Origin: Entonaema liquescens
Lineage: Eukaryota; Ascomycota; Sordariomycetes; Xylariales; Xylariaceae
NCBI GenBank assembly: GCA_902805475.1
Contig: CADCSX010000002.1
Span: 1,426,001 to 1,490,000 of the forward strand
DNA length: 64,000 bases
Direction: 5' to 3'
This document shows positions 1 through 11,600 of this stretch, in pieces (position 1 is the stretch's first letter; each line of letters opens with the position of its first letter). Below the pieces are notes generated by a model. That model made no database searches and was not told where the DNA came from. It was given only the letters and a program-made list of their open reading frames with translations. Both the position numbers and the translations under genes were made by a program.

Positions 1-1
1 G

Positions 2-1032
2 TTAAGAGCCATGGAGGCATTCCGCTTGCATGGCGAGAAGCTTTATCGCATCGAGATGACCCTGACAGAAGTTCCCTACAACATGCGAGCAGCATTTCCC
101 GATGTTCCGCCTGTGGATCTTAGCGGGCCCGGTACAAACTTCACCACGTATCCAATTCCATGTGATCAAGTCTGCCTCGAGAATGTTATAGGAGATGTAC
201 TCATGTCGATCAGGGTTCATGACCATACACGCCTACCTCTTGCAAAAGGCATACGTTACTCTGAAAATGGCCAATTTTTAGCTCTTGGAGATGGCCTATG
301 GGAGACACTAGAAGCAATCTCGTGGACGGACAAGTACGGAGCAGTTTTATCTGATTCGGAAAGCGAAACGGCTGGCTACTGGGGATTCAGCACGGAGCAT
401 AGTATACCAGGTGTGCTTTCACTCCGGATAAAGGTCGGCAACGGCCAAATAACGGAAATCGAAGCGCACGTTGTGCGTGGTGAGAGTACTGATAGCCGTG
501 GCGGGACGGTAACGCTTATGCGCCCGCCACTTCCAATCGAATGGGAGGGCAACACCACAAGTCTTCTCGATCCCATATTTCAAGCGTATAGCGCCAATGG
601 CGAGATCTCACCAGAGCTTTTAAGTGCGTATTTCGATGGCCTAGGAAAGCATTCAAGCGAGGGAGTGCCATTTGCTGAGGGATGCACAAGGCGCGATAAC
701 TTTGGCCAGGGGAATCTGACTTGTGCTGATCAGTTGGACGGAAGGGATCGGCTCCAAACGGTCTCTCTAACACTACAACAACAGTGCGTGATCGGCGAAT
801 ACTCGTTTCGGATAGTAAGAGAGGAGTCGCGTTGGCCGTAGCTCTGGTCGATGAACCTGCCAACGGTCCTGGTCCACTGTCACCAGCAGGTCGCGTTCCT
901 GGGACTTACATGATTCCGCAGTTGATTAAAGTCGATAACGGGTCAATTTCTCATATTGAAAGCGTGATAAAATGGGTACCATTTGGATATACGTCCGCAT
1001 GGGCAGAGGAGAGCGAGAAAGTAAATAGATGA
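2..1032 (+). CDS. Secreted-type DUF8021 protein, 5' partial and frame-disrupted
   Basis: The reading frame is already open at the window edge, so the N-terminus (probably with a signal peptide) lies outside; the first Met in view is at 11. Two DUF8021-like units are visible. The first repeat ends in EVPYNM. The second starts at CDQVCLE, followed by RLPLAKGIRYSENGQ and LALGDGLWET, and closes with the VDNGSISHIESVIKWVPFG segment. These are the usual landmarks of this fungal family, which is of unknown function and mostly secreted. The frame changes between about 740 and 783: upstream codons start at positions with remainder 2 (mod 3), downstream codons (VRDRRILVSD onward) at remainder 1. This equals one missing base. 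No splice signals explain it. It may be a pseudogene or a base-calling error. Confidence 0.75.
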
Positions 1033-1466
1033 TAGAGGGATTTAAAGAGATGTTATTTTGAGAAAATGCTTAGGAATGAATTAACAGGTAACAATCATTA
1101 GATGACATATCCTTATCGCATAAGACCGTAACGCTTATGAGCTTACCTAGATAATACACCAATATCTTTGTGAAACTTCAACTTTATGCTAATGCCCCCC
1201 TTTTAAGCCCCGCACCCCGCACCACTCACCGTTGCAGCTGCAGCGATGGGCTGATGGAGGGGCATCCTTGTAACTTTTCAGGCCGCGCCAGCCCTAACAT
1301 CCCAGCATCCTTAACATCTTTACTGTACATCTTTACATCCTCAAACCCTGCGAGGCGGGTTGTGTAGGGACATCAGCAAACAACATACAACCTAGGAACA
1401 TAAGCACGTAATCTGCTATTACTGCTTCGATATCGAGAGACTTCAAGGTCTCAAGACAAACTCAGA
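1033..1466. other. Intergenic, upstream of twinfilin
   Basis: No convincing gene. The stretch contains C-rich sequence around 1190-1330 and the presumed promoter and 5' leader of the twinfilin gene. Confidence 0.5.
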
Positions 1467-2597
1467 ATGCAGTCCGGAATATCTGGTATTATACTACCCC
1501 CTTTTCCTAGACTTGGAAGATAACTAGCTTACTTTTGTAAAATTCAGCCTCCCAGGAGCTCGTTACTCAGTTCAACAAGTTCCTAGCCGACCAGGCACAG
1601 TTTGGACTACTTGTAACAATCACTGGGGAATCTCTAACCCCATCAACCACCCTCCCACGATCCTCTCTGTCGAGCGACTTCGATTCCGATCTCCCAAAGC
1701 TATCTCCTCACCTTAAGCCCGATGAGCCCCTCTATATAATCCTACGTAGATATGATACCGCTCCGTACCTGATAGCTGTTACCTATGTGCCTGACACGGC
1801 CAAGGTTCGGCAGAAGATGTTGTTCGCGTCGACACGGTTGACGTTGGTGCGTGAGCTGGGATCGGATCATTTTCGCGAGACTATCTTCACAACTATGGCT
1901 GAAGAGCTAAGTGCCGAGGGTTTTAAGAAACACGACCGCCATAATGAGCTCGAGGCGCCCTTGACCGAGGAAGAGAGGACTTTGGGTGCGGTTAAAAGAG
2001 CTGAGGCCGAAGCGGGTGCTGGTACGGGCGTTCGTGAGATCCATCTTAGCAAGACTATGAATATGCCCGTCGCTACCGATGCGCTGGTCGCCCTAAGCGC
2101 TCTGGGCCGTGAGGAGGGAAATAGCATAGTGATGCTTGTGGGTTTCTCTAGCCGTGAGGTCTCGATACAAATGGACTAACTGGTATAAAAAACAGAAAAT
2201 CAACCCCGAGACAGAAGTTGTAGAGTTGGTCCACGACTCATCCTCACCTTCCACAATCCCCGAGCTCGTAAATAGTATTTCAGCAACCGAACCCCGCTTC
2301 ACCTTCTTCCGATACAAAGCCACACCACCAAGCGGAGGAGAGGAGAAGAATGTGATACTCTTCTTTTATACCTGTCCCGTGTCGGCAGCTACTAAGGCTA
2401 TCAAGTTCCGAATGATGTACCCGCTTATGAAGCGTGCGGTGCTTGAGGTGGCTACAAAAGAGGCAGGGCTCCATATCGAGAAGAAATTCGAGCTCGAGGA
2501 TCCGAGCGAGATCACCGAACAATCTGTTACATCCGAGTTATTCCCAGAGACGGAAGTTAAGACAGGGTTTAGAAGACCCAAGCGGCCTGGCAGGTGA
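1467..2597 (+). CDS. twf1: Twinfilin, actin monomer-binding protein (3 exons)
   Basis: Exons 1467-1485, 1548-2137 and 2196-2597 give 336 residues, the usual size. Twinfilin binds ADP-actin monomers and filament ends through two ADF-homology domains. The N-terminus MQSGISASQELVTQFNKF is the typical start and is only restored by splicing the 62-bp first intron (GTATTA...TTCAG). Intron 2 (2138-2195) begins GTGGGT, has a GGACTAAC branch-like site and ends AACAG. It joins ...NSIVML to KINPETEVVELVHDS. The second ADF-H domain runs to about residue 320, followed by the family's basic tail FRRPKRPGR. It is convergent with the mitochondrial carrier gene. Confidence 0.93.
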
Positions 2598-2852
2598 AAT
2601 ACCCAACGTGGATTTGTTCCAACCACATGATCAGCATATGGGCAGAAATGAGCTTGGAATTAGCAAGCACCCATAGAAGATAAGGAAGCAATGCGATTAT
2701 ATTCCGCCACGCCCTTTGATAAGTATGATATGATATAATACGATATGTCCACCAACATGATTAAATCGAAATCGGCCAGCCCAAGGTCTCCATTACAGCC
2801 ATGCTACAATGCTTTCCAGTAGATAATCCAACTCCTTCAGAGATATCCCTCC

Positions 2853-4021
2853 TTATTCTTCATACCTACTTCCCGATAACATACTCGGTCCACTCTTCTC
2901 CAGCTTATCCTTCAAATACTCGTACACCGTAAATGTCACAGCTTGGCCTGGCGCAACACGCATTATTCTCGGCGTGATGCCTTTGTAAAACGCATGGAAG
3001 CCTTCTTGTCTGCACCATACATATCAGCACACGTAAGTAACCAAAAACACAAAGAAAGTAGGACTCACTTAAACATATCCTCGCAATCAAACTAATCCTC
3101 TTAAACGCCGAAACCCCTCCTCCGCCGGCGTCTTCTGCAACCTCGTCTTAATCGTATCGATCGGCGCATTACTCAGCGGGCCCATGGCGCCGCTCACCAG
3201 CCCGATAAGCGTAGTCTGCCAGCTGGGCAGCGTCGCCGCGCTCCCACCACTGTTCTCCTGCCACCGCAGCAGCACCTCCTTGAAGTACGTGTACGCCGTG
3301 AAGTTCACCGCTTGGTTGCTCCCCTGCCGCAGCGCCGTCAGACTGACGCCGCGGTACAGCGCGCCGAACCCCTCCTCGCGCACCACCGTGTACAGCGCGT
3401 GCGCGGCGTTCCGGTACTTGGGCACGTCGAGCGGGTCCGCCATGCTGTGGTGCTGGGCTTGCAGGCGGATCTTGACGACTTCCATGGGAGTCACGACGGC
3501 GACGGCCTCGGTGACGCCTGCCGCGAGACCGGCCACGAAGGTCCCGCGCCCGGATACCGTGCGCGTCTCCGCGTCCGCGAGCATCTGCTTGTAGGCCTCG
3601 AAGGACGTGAAGCGGATCGCCATCTTGGGCACGATGCCCGTGAGGACCGCGCCCAGGCCCTTGTATAGACCGAGCGGCGTTTCCCGCTTTACGATTTCGG
3701 CGCCTGTGCGGATGAACCCGCGCTTCGGGGCGCCGGGTTGTCGGGCTCGGCGGGAGAGTTGCATTCGTACTTTTATCGTGTCTGTGGGAAGATATTACTG
3801 TTAGATAGAGCAACGAGGGTAGAGGTGAATTGGAGGGACAAACCTAGAGGATGGCACGCGAGAGCTTCCATCATACCTGCTCCACCACCAGCTGTTGAAT
3901 GCGTGTCAGTATATCATGGTACGATCATTTAAGGGTCTATATGACCCAAGAACATACCGATTAAATTCGTCGCTGCTGTCGGCGGCGGCTTGCCATCTTT
4001 TCCTCCCACCTTTGTAGCCAT
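2853..4021 (-). CDS. sfc1: Mitochondrial succinate/fumarate carrier (Sfc1/Acr1-like), two apparent 1-nt gaps
   Basis: Exons on the minus strand are 3958-4021, 3844-3891, 3069-3781 and 2853-3009, giving about 327 residues. Signatures of the mitochondrial carrier family are present: PLDTIKVRMQ in repeat 1, TPMEVVKIRLQAQHH in repeat 2 and APIDTIKTRLQ in repeat 3. The product should exchange cytosolic succinate for mitochondrial fumarate, linking the glyoxylate cycle to gluconeogenesis. Exon 4 supplies the conserved end EGFHAFYKGITPRIMRV. Near the end of exon 3 the frame must shift twice, each time as if one base were missing: once at the four-C run 3114-3117 and once near CC 3079-3080 (plus-strand letters). 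Without these shifts a stop follows at LRGLV and the sixth membrane helix is lost. Sequencing error seems more likely than decay, because the remaining sequence is fully conserved. Confidence 0.88.
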
Positions 4022-5949
4022 TATGTTCTATCTGTCTAGGGCTTGCGCCCAAGTTTTACTCTAACGTATTCCTAGTCGTAGGTGTGTCGTTGATATTGAG
4101 CAAAAACACTATGAAGCGCTCTAGGAGAGGTAACCACATGCAATGGCCGGCACCGACTTGTTATTGAGTAGTACCGAGGGAAGCAGTAGCTAACAAAGAG
4201 AGTAACTTCGGTATAATCGAGCTTCAAAGAGACACGTGAGAGAGAAGGGAGCTCGGGCTACGAGTATAGCAACACAAAGAAGAGAGCTATAAGAAATAGG
4301 ACAAAGCTACCAAGTCCGACGAAGTATGGGTATATGTGTATATATATATACAAGAGACTTATGACTCATGAACAATAGGAGAGAAAGCAGACGACCAAAC
4401 CTACAAGAGGACCCCGAACTAGGAACTCGAGCTGGGATATCGAAGTATCTATATAAAAAAGCCCAGGCCGGCCCAGGTACGAGGATTACCGAGCTCCAAG
4501 CTACGAAATACAGCACCAGTACCTGTGGTACCCGCCATACCGGAGCGTCGAGCGAAGTGACTAACCCGCCAGAACCCCCAAGTTCCGCGGCTGGAAAGGC
4601 GAACGCGCACATCGAATCTCGTGCTTCTTCCTCATGGGGATCTAGGCCGCGTGCGTACTAGCAAAGGCAATTCGCTTGTGGGGTTGGGGTTAGGGGGCCT
4701 AGATCGACGACAAGTGATGACAGCAAAGAAACCTTAACCTGGTGCGCGCGCGCGTGCAAGTCCACGCTCCCAAGATTCGCTCCCTTCCATCTGGGTGTGG
4801 ACGGGCTGCCGGATCAGCCCTCGTTCGGCAAACCGGAGCTCCAGTCGCATGTTATGATTAAGCCATTGACGGCCGGCGGGAAGTTGATCTAAACCCCTTT
4901 CAGGAGTATTCAAGTACCAGAATTGCTGGGCTGATTGGTCAATTAGCTAATATTGAGTACATTGCACCGTATAATCTCGATTTCCCTATTGGCATTGTCT
5001 GCTGTGACAGCTGGAATGTTGAACAAGCTCCGGCCTGTGATTCTTAGCTGTGACGTCGAAAAGGTGTGTTTACCGACTGAGAGCCGAGCTTGTGATTTTG
5101 CGGGGGGAGAAGGCCGGGGCACCAGACTCGACAGGGATCCCTCAATAGTACGTACCAACAACTTACGTAGCTGGCGTAGTTAGACCTTGTGGCCCATATC
5201 GGATACTACCGGGTAGAGATGTTCTTTAGGGTAACTTATAGTCTAGTTTATTGAGGCTCTAGTAAGACGACGAGTCTATGAACGTGGTAAATACTTCACT
5301 TGCCGAGGTTAGAAATACAACTGGAATGTTTCTTGGCCGAACTTCTGAAAGAGTCAAGAATTCAGACTCACCCGATAAGGAAATCTCTAAGCTAGGTACC
5401 TACCTATGTATACGATCTTCAGCCGCGGGATGTAGAAGAACATCTCTTATAAATTGAACGTCTGGTTTAGGAAACATTCTATAAACTCACCTCATATGAG
5501 ACTTATACGAATTAAAGAATGCGGGGTGCATAAGCCACAAATTATAAACATATATCTTCACCAATATTTGTCAAAGTAGATAAGGAGGTACCTAAGGCAA
5601 TCATATTCTTTAATACGTTGGACAATGTTGAATAAACCATGTCCTATTCCCATCATAAGTTAAACCCATCCTTGCAGCACGCGATACCACCGCGTTACCA
5701 ATTCCGTATCCAATACGCCTTGAAAATTTTACAAGCATTAGACGCCGACCCTCCTGGATGCCATAAAGTTTTCATTAAATAAGCTCTTGCCGACAAGTTC
5801 AGCTGACTTTTTCGTCCCTTTATAACCAGTTTAACAGTAGTGGTATATTTGAACGCCTTCCGTAAAACAGGATCCGCTGTGAAATCAATTAATGAAAAGT
5901 GTTGGTTTTGTAAATCGACACGGGACGTCCCAGTACTGTGCCTTAAAAA
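4022..5949. other. Intergenic region, no gene seen
   Basis: Divergent spacer of 1.9 kb upstream of the carrier gene and downstream of the sulfur controller. It contains a short TA run (about 4338-4350), an alternating GTGCGCGCGCGCGTGC tract near 4742 and a G-rich GGGGTTGGGGTTAGGGGG patch near 4683. Open frames here are short, with no domain I recognise. Confidence 0.5.
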
Positions 5950-8233
5950 TCAAGCAGGGGTGCCGAATTCTTCGACTTCTGATGGTTCGCCTTCGAAGCT
6001 ATATAGTCGCACTTCTCCGTCTTCGCTGCCGCTGGCCATTCGGCTATCGCTTAGCCCGACGCAAGTTACTGGTCCAGCATGGCCAGTAAATGTTCGTTCG
6101 CACTTTCCGGTTCGGGCATCCCACACCTTGACTATTTTGATAAATATGTTAGCAAATGCTGTGAAAGCGTATCAAACTCTGATTTAAATTCTTACCTGTA
6201 GCGTCGTTGGCACTAGTAACGTATCGCAGCGAGTCGGCAGCGAGACCCCAGATACCTTCAACGTGCCCAAAGAAAGTCCGAGGACTTTTTCCTGTTGCCG
6301 TATCCCAAAGCCTCATAGTTGCGTCGAGGGAGCCAGTAAGCATATAGCGTGGAGGTAGCGGTCGGTCGGGATCGTTCTGGAAGATGGGACCATACATGGC
6401 TCGTTCCTCATCGACATCCTGGTTACTTGAAAACGAAGAGGACGAACCGCCTGGTGGGGTACCGCTGCGGTTGCTAGCTACAGAGACAGCGTCGCCATCC
6501 CGGGTCGTCTCATCTTCAAATTCGTAATCGTCTGGAAGGGGAAGAACCTGTTGTACCTGTCCGACGTGGCCCTCGAATGTCTTGATACAGACTTTGGAGT
6601 CGAGATCCCAAAGCTTCACAGTGCAGTCGTCGGAGGCGGAGAGCAGCGTACGCGAGGCTGCATCGATTCGAACATGGTTGACCCAATCGCAGTGGCCACG
6701 CAGAGTGTATGACTGCTGGGTTTTGAAATTGAATATCTTGATGGACCTATCCATGGATCCAGAAGCCAGTAAACCACCATCCATATGTACGGTAATAACA
6801 CCACCTTGGTGATTGAGGGTATTGATACAAGCACCGGTTCGCCAATTCCAAATCTTGACCGTGCCATCCAAACTTGCGGAAACAAGCATCCTATCATCGA
6901 ACTGAAGGGCTCGAATTCCCATCGTGTGGCCCTCGAGTGTCCGGACAACTTCTCCTTTCTCAATATCCCATAGCTTTATTTTTGAATCGTAAGAACCTGT
7001 AGCAAGCATGTTGTCGTCGAATTGTAGAGCGGTTATACCATTTGTGTGCTGTCCTCCAAAAGTTTTAATGGTACATCTACCATACCTCCAGTTTGATCCA
7101 ACACGGTACCTCTCTCGGTACAGGTCCTTCCACGGCCTAAACTTTTGGGTGCCTGTTGATGCCTTGTTTTGGTTGCCGACACCGTTGACACATTGACGCT
7201 TCGCGGAATCCGTTTCTTCGTTTTCCAAGGAGGATGCGGCACGCTTAACGACGGTCGTGACGGAAGGATCCTGGCCGTTAGCTAGCAGTGCTCGGTGGTT
7301 GTTTAAATTGGCCTGATGCTGGATTTTCCATTCCTTTAGTCGTTTCTTCTCCAGTTTCGGCAGGCCCCATTGACACTTTTCGCACTTGCGTCCGATATGT
7401 TGCTCACACATTCGGTGCCACACAATGTCATCTCCGGATAACTGGTTCCACCTTCTGCTAACCTGAGCAGCCTTGCAAAGAGAGGAACAGTCAAGGTAAC
7501 ATAGGATCTTCAGAGATAACTCAGTTGGCAGAGCAGACAGGAAGTCTATCTTCAGCTGTTCGTGAACCTCACGAGATACAGTAGATAGTTGAGGGAAGCA
7601 GCACTGGGTAATGATGCCTTGCAACATGAGTTCACGGTGCTTTGCAGGAGCAGCAGAAAACAACGACCAAACATTTGTAATAGCCTGTCGATCGGCAGCA
7701 GGTAGCGTTTCGAGTTCCTACGTATCAATGTAAGTATTGGTGAAGACTTATTATGTTATCTGGAGGAGTGGGTAAGAACATACACTCTGGATTAAACCCA
7801 TCTTGGTCTCGTCAGCAGCCCTACGACACTTGGAATCCGGCCGGTGTCGGTAACAGTATTTACTATTCGGATCCTTGGTCTTGATGGCGGCCATGGAGGG
7901 GAGATCGGGCTTTCCTATAGGTGCATATAATCCGGGGATGTGCTCCCGTAAAAAGGGAGTAACAGACTGGCCCATAAGTTGTTGGGACATATTGGGCAGT
8001 CGGGAGGAGTCCTCTGCGTCTTCGGGTCTTCGCCTGTCACAGTTATCCCTTGACGGTTTGGATTGTTCGGTCGGTATGGAGGACAAGGACTGCCTCTGCG
8101 GACGAGTTCGGGTTGTGGTGGATATGTTGTTCAGATTCGTTAATGTGGTGTCGTCTGGAAGGAAAATGGGACCATCGTGTCTCGATGTCGGCTCGTGGCC
8201 GTTGGGCATTGGTATTGGCGGCAGGCTGTCCAT
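5950..8233 (-). CDS. scon-2: SCON-2/Met30-type F-box WD40 sulfur controller (3 exons)
   Basis: Exons on the minus strand are 7784-8233, 6196-7717 and 5950-6131, 717 residues in frame throughout. This is the substrate adaptor of an SCF ubiquitin ligase that, in Neurospora and yeast, represses sulfur assimilation when sulfur is plentiful. Landmarks in order: the KYCYRHRPDSKCRRAADE segment before intron 1, an F-box (LPTELSLKILCYLDCSSLCK, then VSRRWNQLSGDDIVWHRM), the KCEKCQWGLP segment, and seven or so WD40 blades with GHxxxI and KLWD motifs. An acidic, Ser-rich insert sits between blades, and the last blade ends SGSEDGEVRLYSF. Intron 1 (7718-7783, GTATGT...TAG) and intron 2 (6132-6195, GTAAG...TAG) restore the family sequence exactly. 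The start at 8233 is the closest ATG before conserved sequence. The frame stays open upstream to about 8491, so the start is not certain. Confidence 0.93.
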
Positions 8234-8542
8234 GATGATAGATGATGAAAGTTGAGGGAAATTAGATTGGTGGCCGGGTGTAAGGACAAAGCCCTGGTAA
8301 GATCTTATTCGAATTGCACCATCGGAGAGAGTATGGTGAGGGCTACGGTGAAACGCGGTGAGATGGCGTGCTGGGTCGATGATAAACCATACAAAATGCG
8401 GTACAGGTTTGCACTCTTTTCCGTCCGGTTGTCGTAGACTGGCGGGATCTCGCAGATCCCCAAGTCTCAAATTTCCCCAGGATCCAAACAATGCCGGTTG
8501 AAGGCTAAGACGGCTAGACGGCGTAGGATGATGGCGACGTAC

Positions 8543-8612
8543 CGTTTTTCTTTAGTTTCCTTTTACTTTTTCTTCCTTTTTTTTTTTTTCTTTTCCTCTT
8601 CTTTCCTTCTAG
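8543..8612. repeat. Pyrimidine-rich (T/C) tract
   Basis: Almost pure T with scattered C on the plus strand, lying in the upstream region of the minus-strand sulfur-controller gene. Such tracts are common in fungal promoters. Confidence 0.7.
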
Positions 8613-11600
8613 CGTACTCAATATTGTTGACGGCCCTTGATGGCCAAATATGCCGGGGACGTAAAAGAGAGACGGGGCAATTGCACGTCAAGTAAAGCAA
8701 GATGGCGAAATCGGCCCAAGCTGCATTCACTGGGTTCTCCCTGGCTTCCAATGTTTGGCAACTGGTTGGTCAGACTGGTTGGCTCATTGAAGCGGTCAAA
8801 AAAGTGGTGATTGTCCCCCAAGAGCCGGCCAGCCGCCAGAACCAGCGCCAAACATTTTGGCTTTTGGGCGTTTAGGGTCTTAGGGTATTGCTTTGTTCAC
8901 CTTTGTGGTGCTTTGGGGCCCGAATGGCGACATACTAAACCGATAACCTTCCGAAGTACCGGGCCCCACCACGGCTGTCGGGGCTTTGATAGTATAGGAA
9001 TAGCCTGGTGGGGTCTGGGGTAAGTGCACCTTAAAATCCCTTAAAATAGACCTAGTCCGGTACCATTCAGGCCTTCGGATGCCGCGCCCGCATACGAATG
9101 TGCCTATGTAAGGTAAATCTACCTTATTTTCTCTATCCGTTTCCTCAAGAGTACAAATCCCGAATTTGGAGGTATTTTTCGGTCGCTGAGTCGAAATGAG
9201 AACTACTTCAAGCTATGGCTTATTGAGGCTCTTTCCGCTATGAAATTAGTACGTCATACCTTGAGGGCCAAAGATAATTGAAACCTGGTAGCATAGTGTC
9301 CGATACACCGTTTTTGTACAGTGCTACTAATTAATTGATTTCTTGGTTTACGGCCTCCGACAGCCGCCAGCCCCCTGTGGCTTGATCTCGCCATTTTCAT
9401 AAGATCTTCCGTCGTTTGCGTAACAATTACCATATCAACCGCAGGATTCAGCCACTGCCGTCCCGTAATAAAACCATTCATCTACAAATACTCGATCACT
9501 TTTATTAGATGCCTAAACCCTTGCTTAGTCAGGTACTATTATTGACGGCTGACTGCTTAACTACGCGGCCCCTGAGCACGCAATTAGTCTATAGCTTTGT
9601 GTATATTCGTATTTGTGTACTTAATTAAATGAGAATCAGCTCTCTCAAGAACGTGCGTCTGTTTCAATATTATAAGCCCCTATTTCGAAATGGAACCGTC
9701 ATAGCTCAATCACGCAAAATCACAACTTATCCGCTACAATATGCGCTTTCGCTATTGAGTGAAGTGTCAGCCTCCACTACGCATTCCATCAATATCTTCT
9801 CAGGGGTAGTCGGTCAACATTCCAAATCTATGCCCAAAATAGAAAGTGGATAAAGCATCTAGAACAATGAAATCGAAATAATTGGAATGATGTTGTCTTA
9901 TCCTTGCCTTCGACAGGTATTCTACGGAAATTCCATCCGCCAAACTAGCAGGATAGGCATGATCCTTCATCCGATATCTTCTTATGACCATAGCGATAAG
10001 GCCCTTCTTAATAATCGGATATATAGAGGTGCTAAGGACCTGTTGTAGTAGGTGTAGGTAAACAGTAGTAGATAAGGTAAGTCTAAGCTAGGTATAGTAC
10101 GTATAATAGGGGGTCATTATATAGACAGAGCTTGGTATCTACCGAGTAATATACAAAGCCCACCAACGGCCCAGATCTATAACAGCACCTAGACCTACGT
10201 TCGATTTTCTTAGATGAATTTCTTTCGTCAAGAGCAATTGTCAAAAATCGGAAGGCCTCTCAGTATAAAAAATACCTTAGGTCCATAATGCATTATGGTT
10301 ATACCAATCCTGGAACGGCCGTACATCCGTATAGGTAATACTGGTTTCTCATTTCAATATTTATTGCCAGAAGTCATTTCACTCGTCCACGATAAGATTA
10401 TAAGATGGAATAGTAATGCTAGTGCGTGTAGACACGACGAGAGAGCAGTCTTTTTTAGCACCAAAACTATGTGAATATAACATCAGCCTAGGAGCATAGA
10501 ACCGAATGGAGGCTTTAAGGTGAATAACAGTGGCGACACAATAACTATAAACTTAAAGAGACCTTCAAAAAGTAGAACAACTTACGTATAGCTGCAAGTG
10601 GGTATTCTATTGTTAGATTATTTCTCGGGCAACTCACAAGTTCAGAGAACAATACCCTCCATATCGCAAAGAGGTCGGTGCAAAAAGTCCTTCAATATAT
10701 ACCATACACCTTATATCTACCCTTACTCTATAGTGGTACTACATACCAAGAGCTGTCCCTGACGTACAGTCAAGACTTATGAGCAATCTCATAAGAACGC
10801 AGACTTCATCATCGGGGCGCTCCAAACTACCTTTACTAGAGATAATTCATCAGTACGTAATCGTCTTCTCTAACAGACAGGTCTCTCAGAGATGCTACAT
10901 GGGAATGACAATCCACTAGATTTGTGGTCACATTCTGCTTTTACGTAAAAGCTAAGAACCCATAGGTAGACAGGTAACAAGGTTTGATTCTTTAAGCTAG
11001 ATCTGTTTACAGTACGCCACATAGGTTGTCCCTCATCACTGCAACGCTATCAAATCTTTGATTTATCATTAATATGGTACTGTAGAAGTCATTAAGGTCA
11101 TATTTTTACTCTGGGGTTTATATATTTCCGCTAACAAATACCTGTATTTATGTAAAGGCACAAATGGTCAACACTGTGAGTATAGACAACCATATCTTAT
11201 CATCATTGAATATGTAAGTCATGCCCTATATCGTATATAGAATTATAGGCCTTGGACCCTGCAGTTTATATATCCGGCGATCAGAGCTCCTTGAATGACT
11301 TGATTCATTGACTTGTGATGGATTGGAGCCCTGTATTAGAACCCGGGTTTTCACAACTCAAATGCCGGTAGACAATCGGTTCAAGTTATCGTCAGGTAAG
11401 GGGGTAAACACCTAACTTAAATACTTTGATTATAAATGAGGCATCCAGTACAATGGATAATACTTTCAATATATACATGTACTAGTTCACGTAGGTAACT
11501 AGGTTAGAGTTGCCAGCAGAGCGACGAAGTTCTTTTCATAGCTTTTACCTCTACCCATAATGCTAAGTATGTTCCCATACATAATTCAAAATCAAGCAGC

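Noticed and set aside
3069..3140. Introns as the explanation for the carrier frame breaks
   Set aside because: No GT-AG pair removes the right number of bases, and family residues on both sides of each break are contiguous, so single-base gaps fit better.
4683..4700. Telomere-like GGGGTTGGGGTTAGGGGG
   Set aside because: Only one TTAGGG-like unit is present and it lies between ordinary genes; it is not an interstitial telomere array.
5840..6187. Plus-strand open frame of 115 codons
   Set aside because: It is the antisense shadow of the last exon of the sulfur-controller gene, whose WD40 sequence is clear on the minus strand.
9254..9481. 75-codon minus-strand open frame
   Set aside because: No recognisable domain and no upstream signals in a decayed region.
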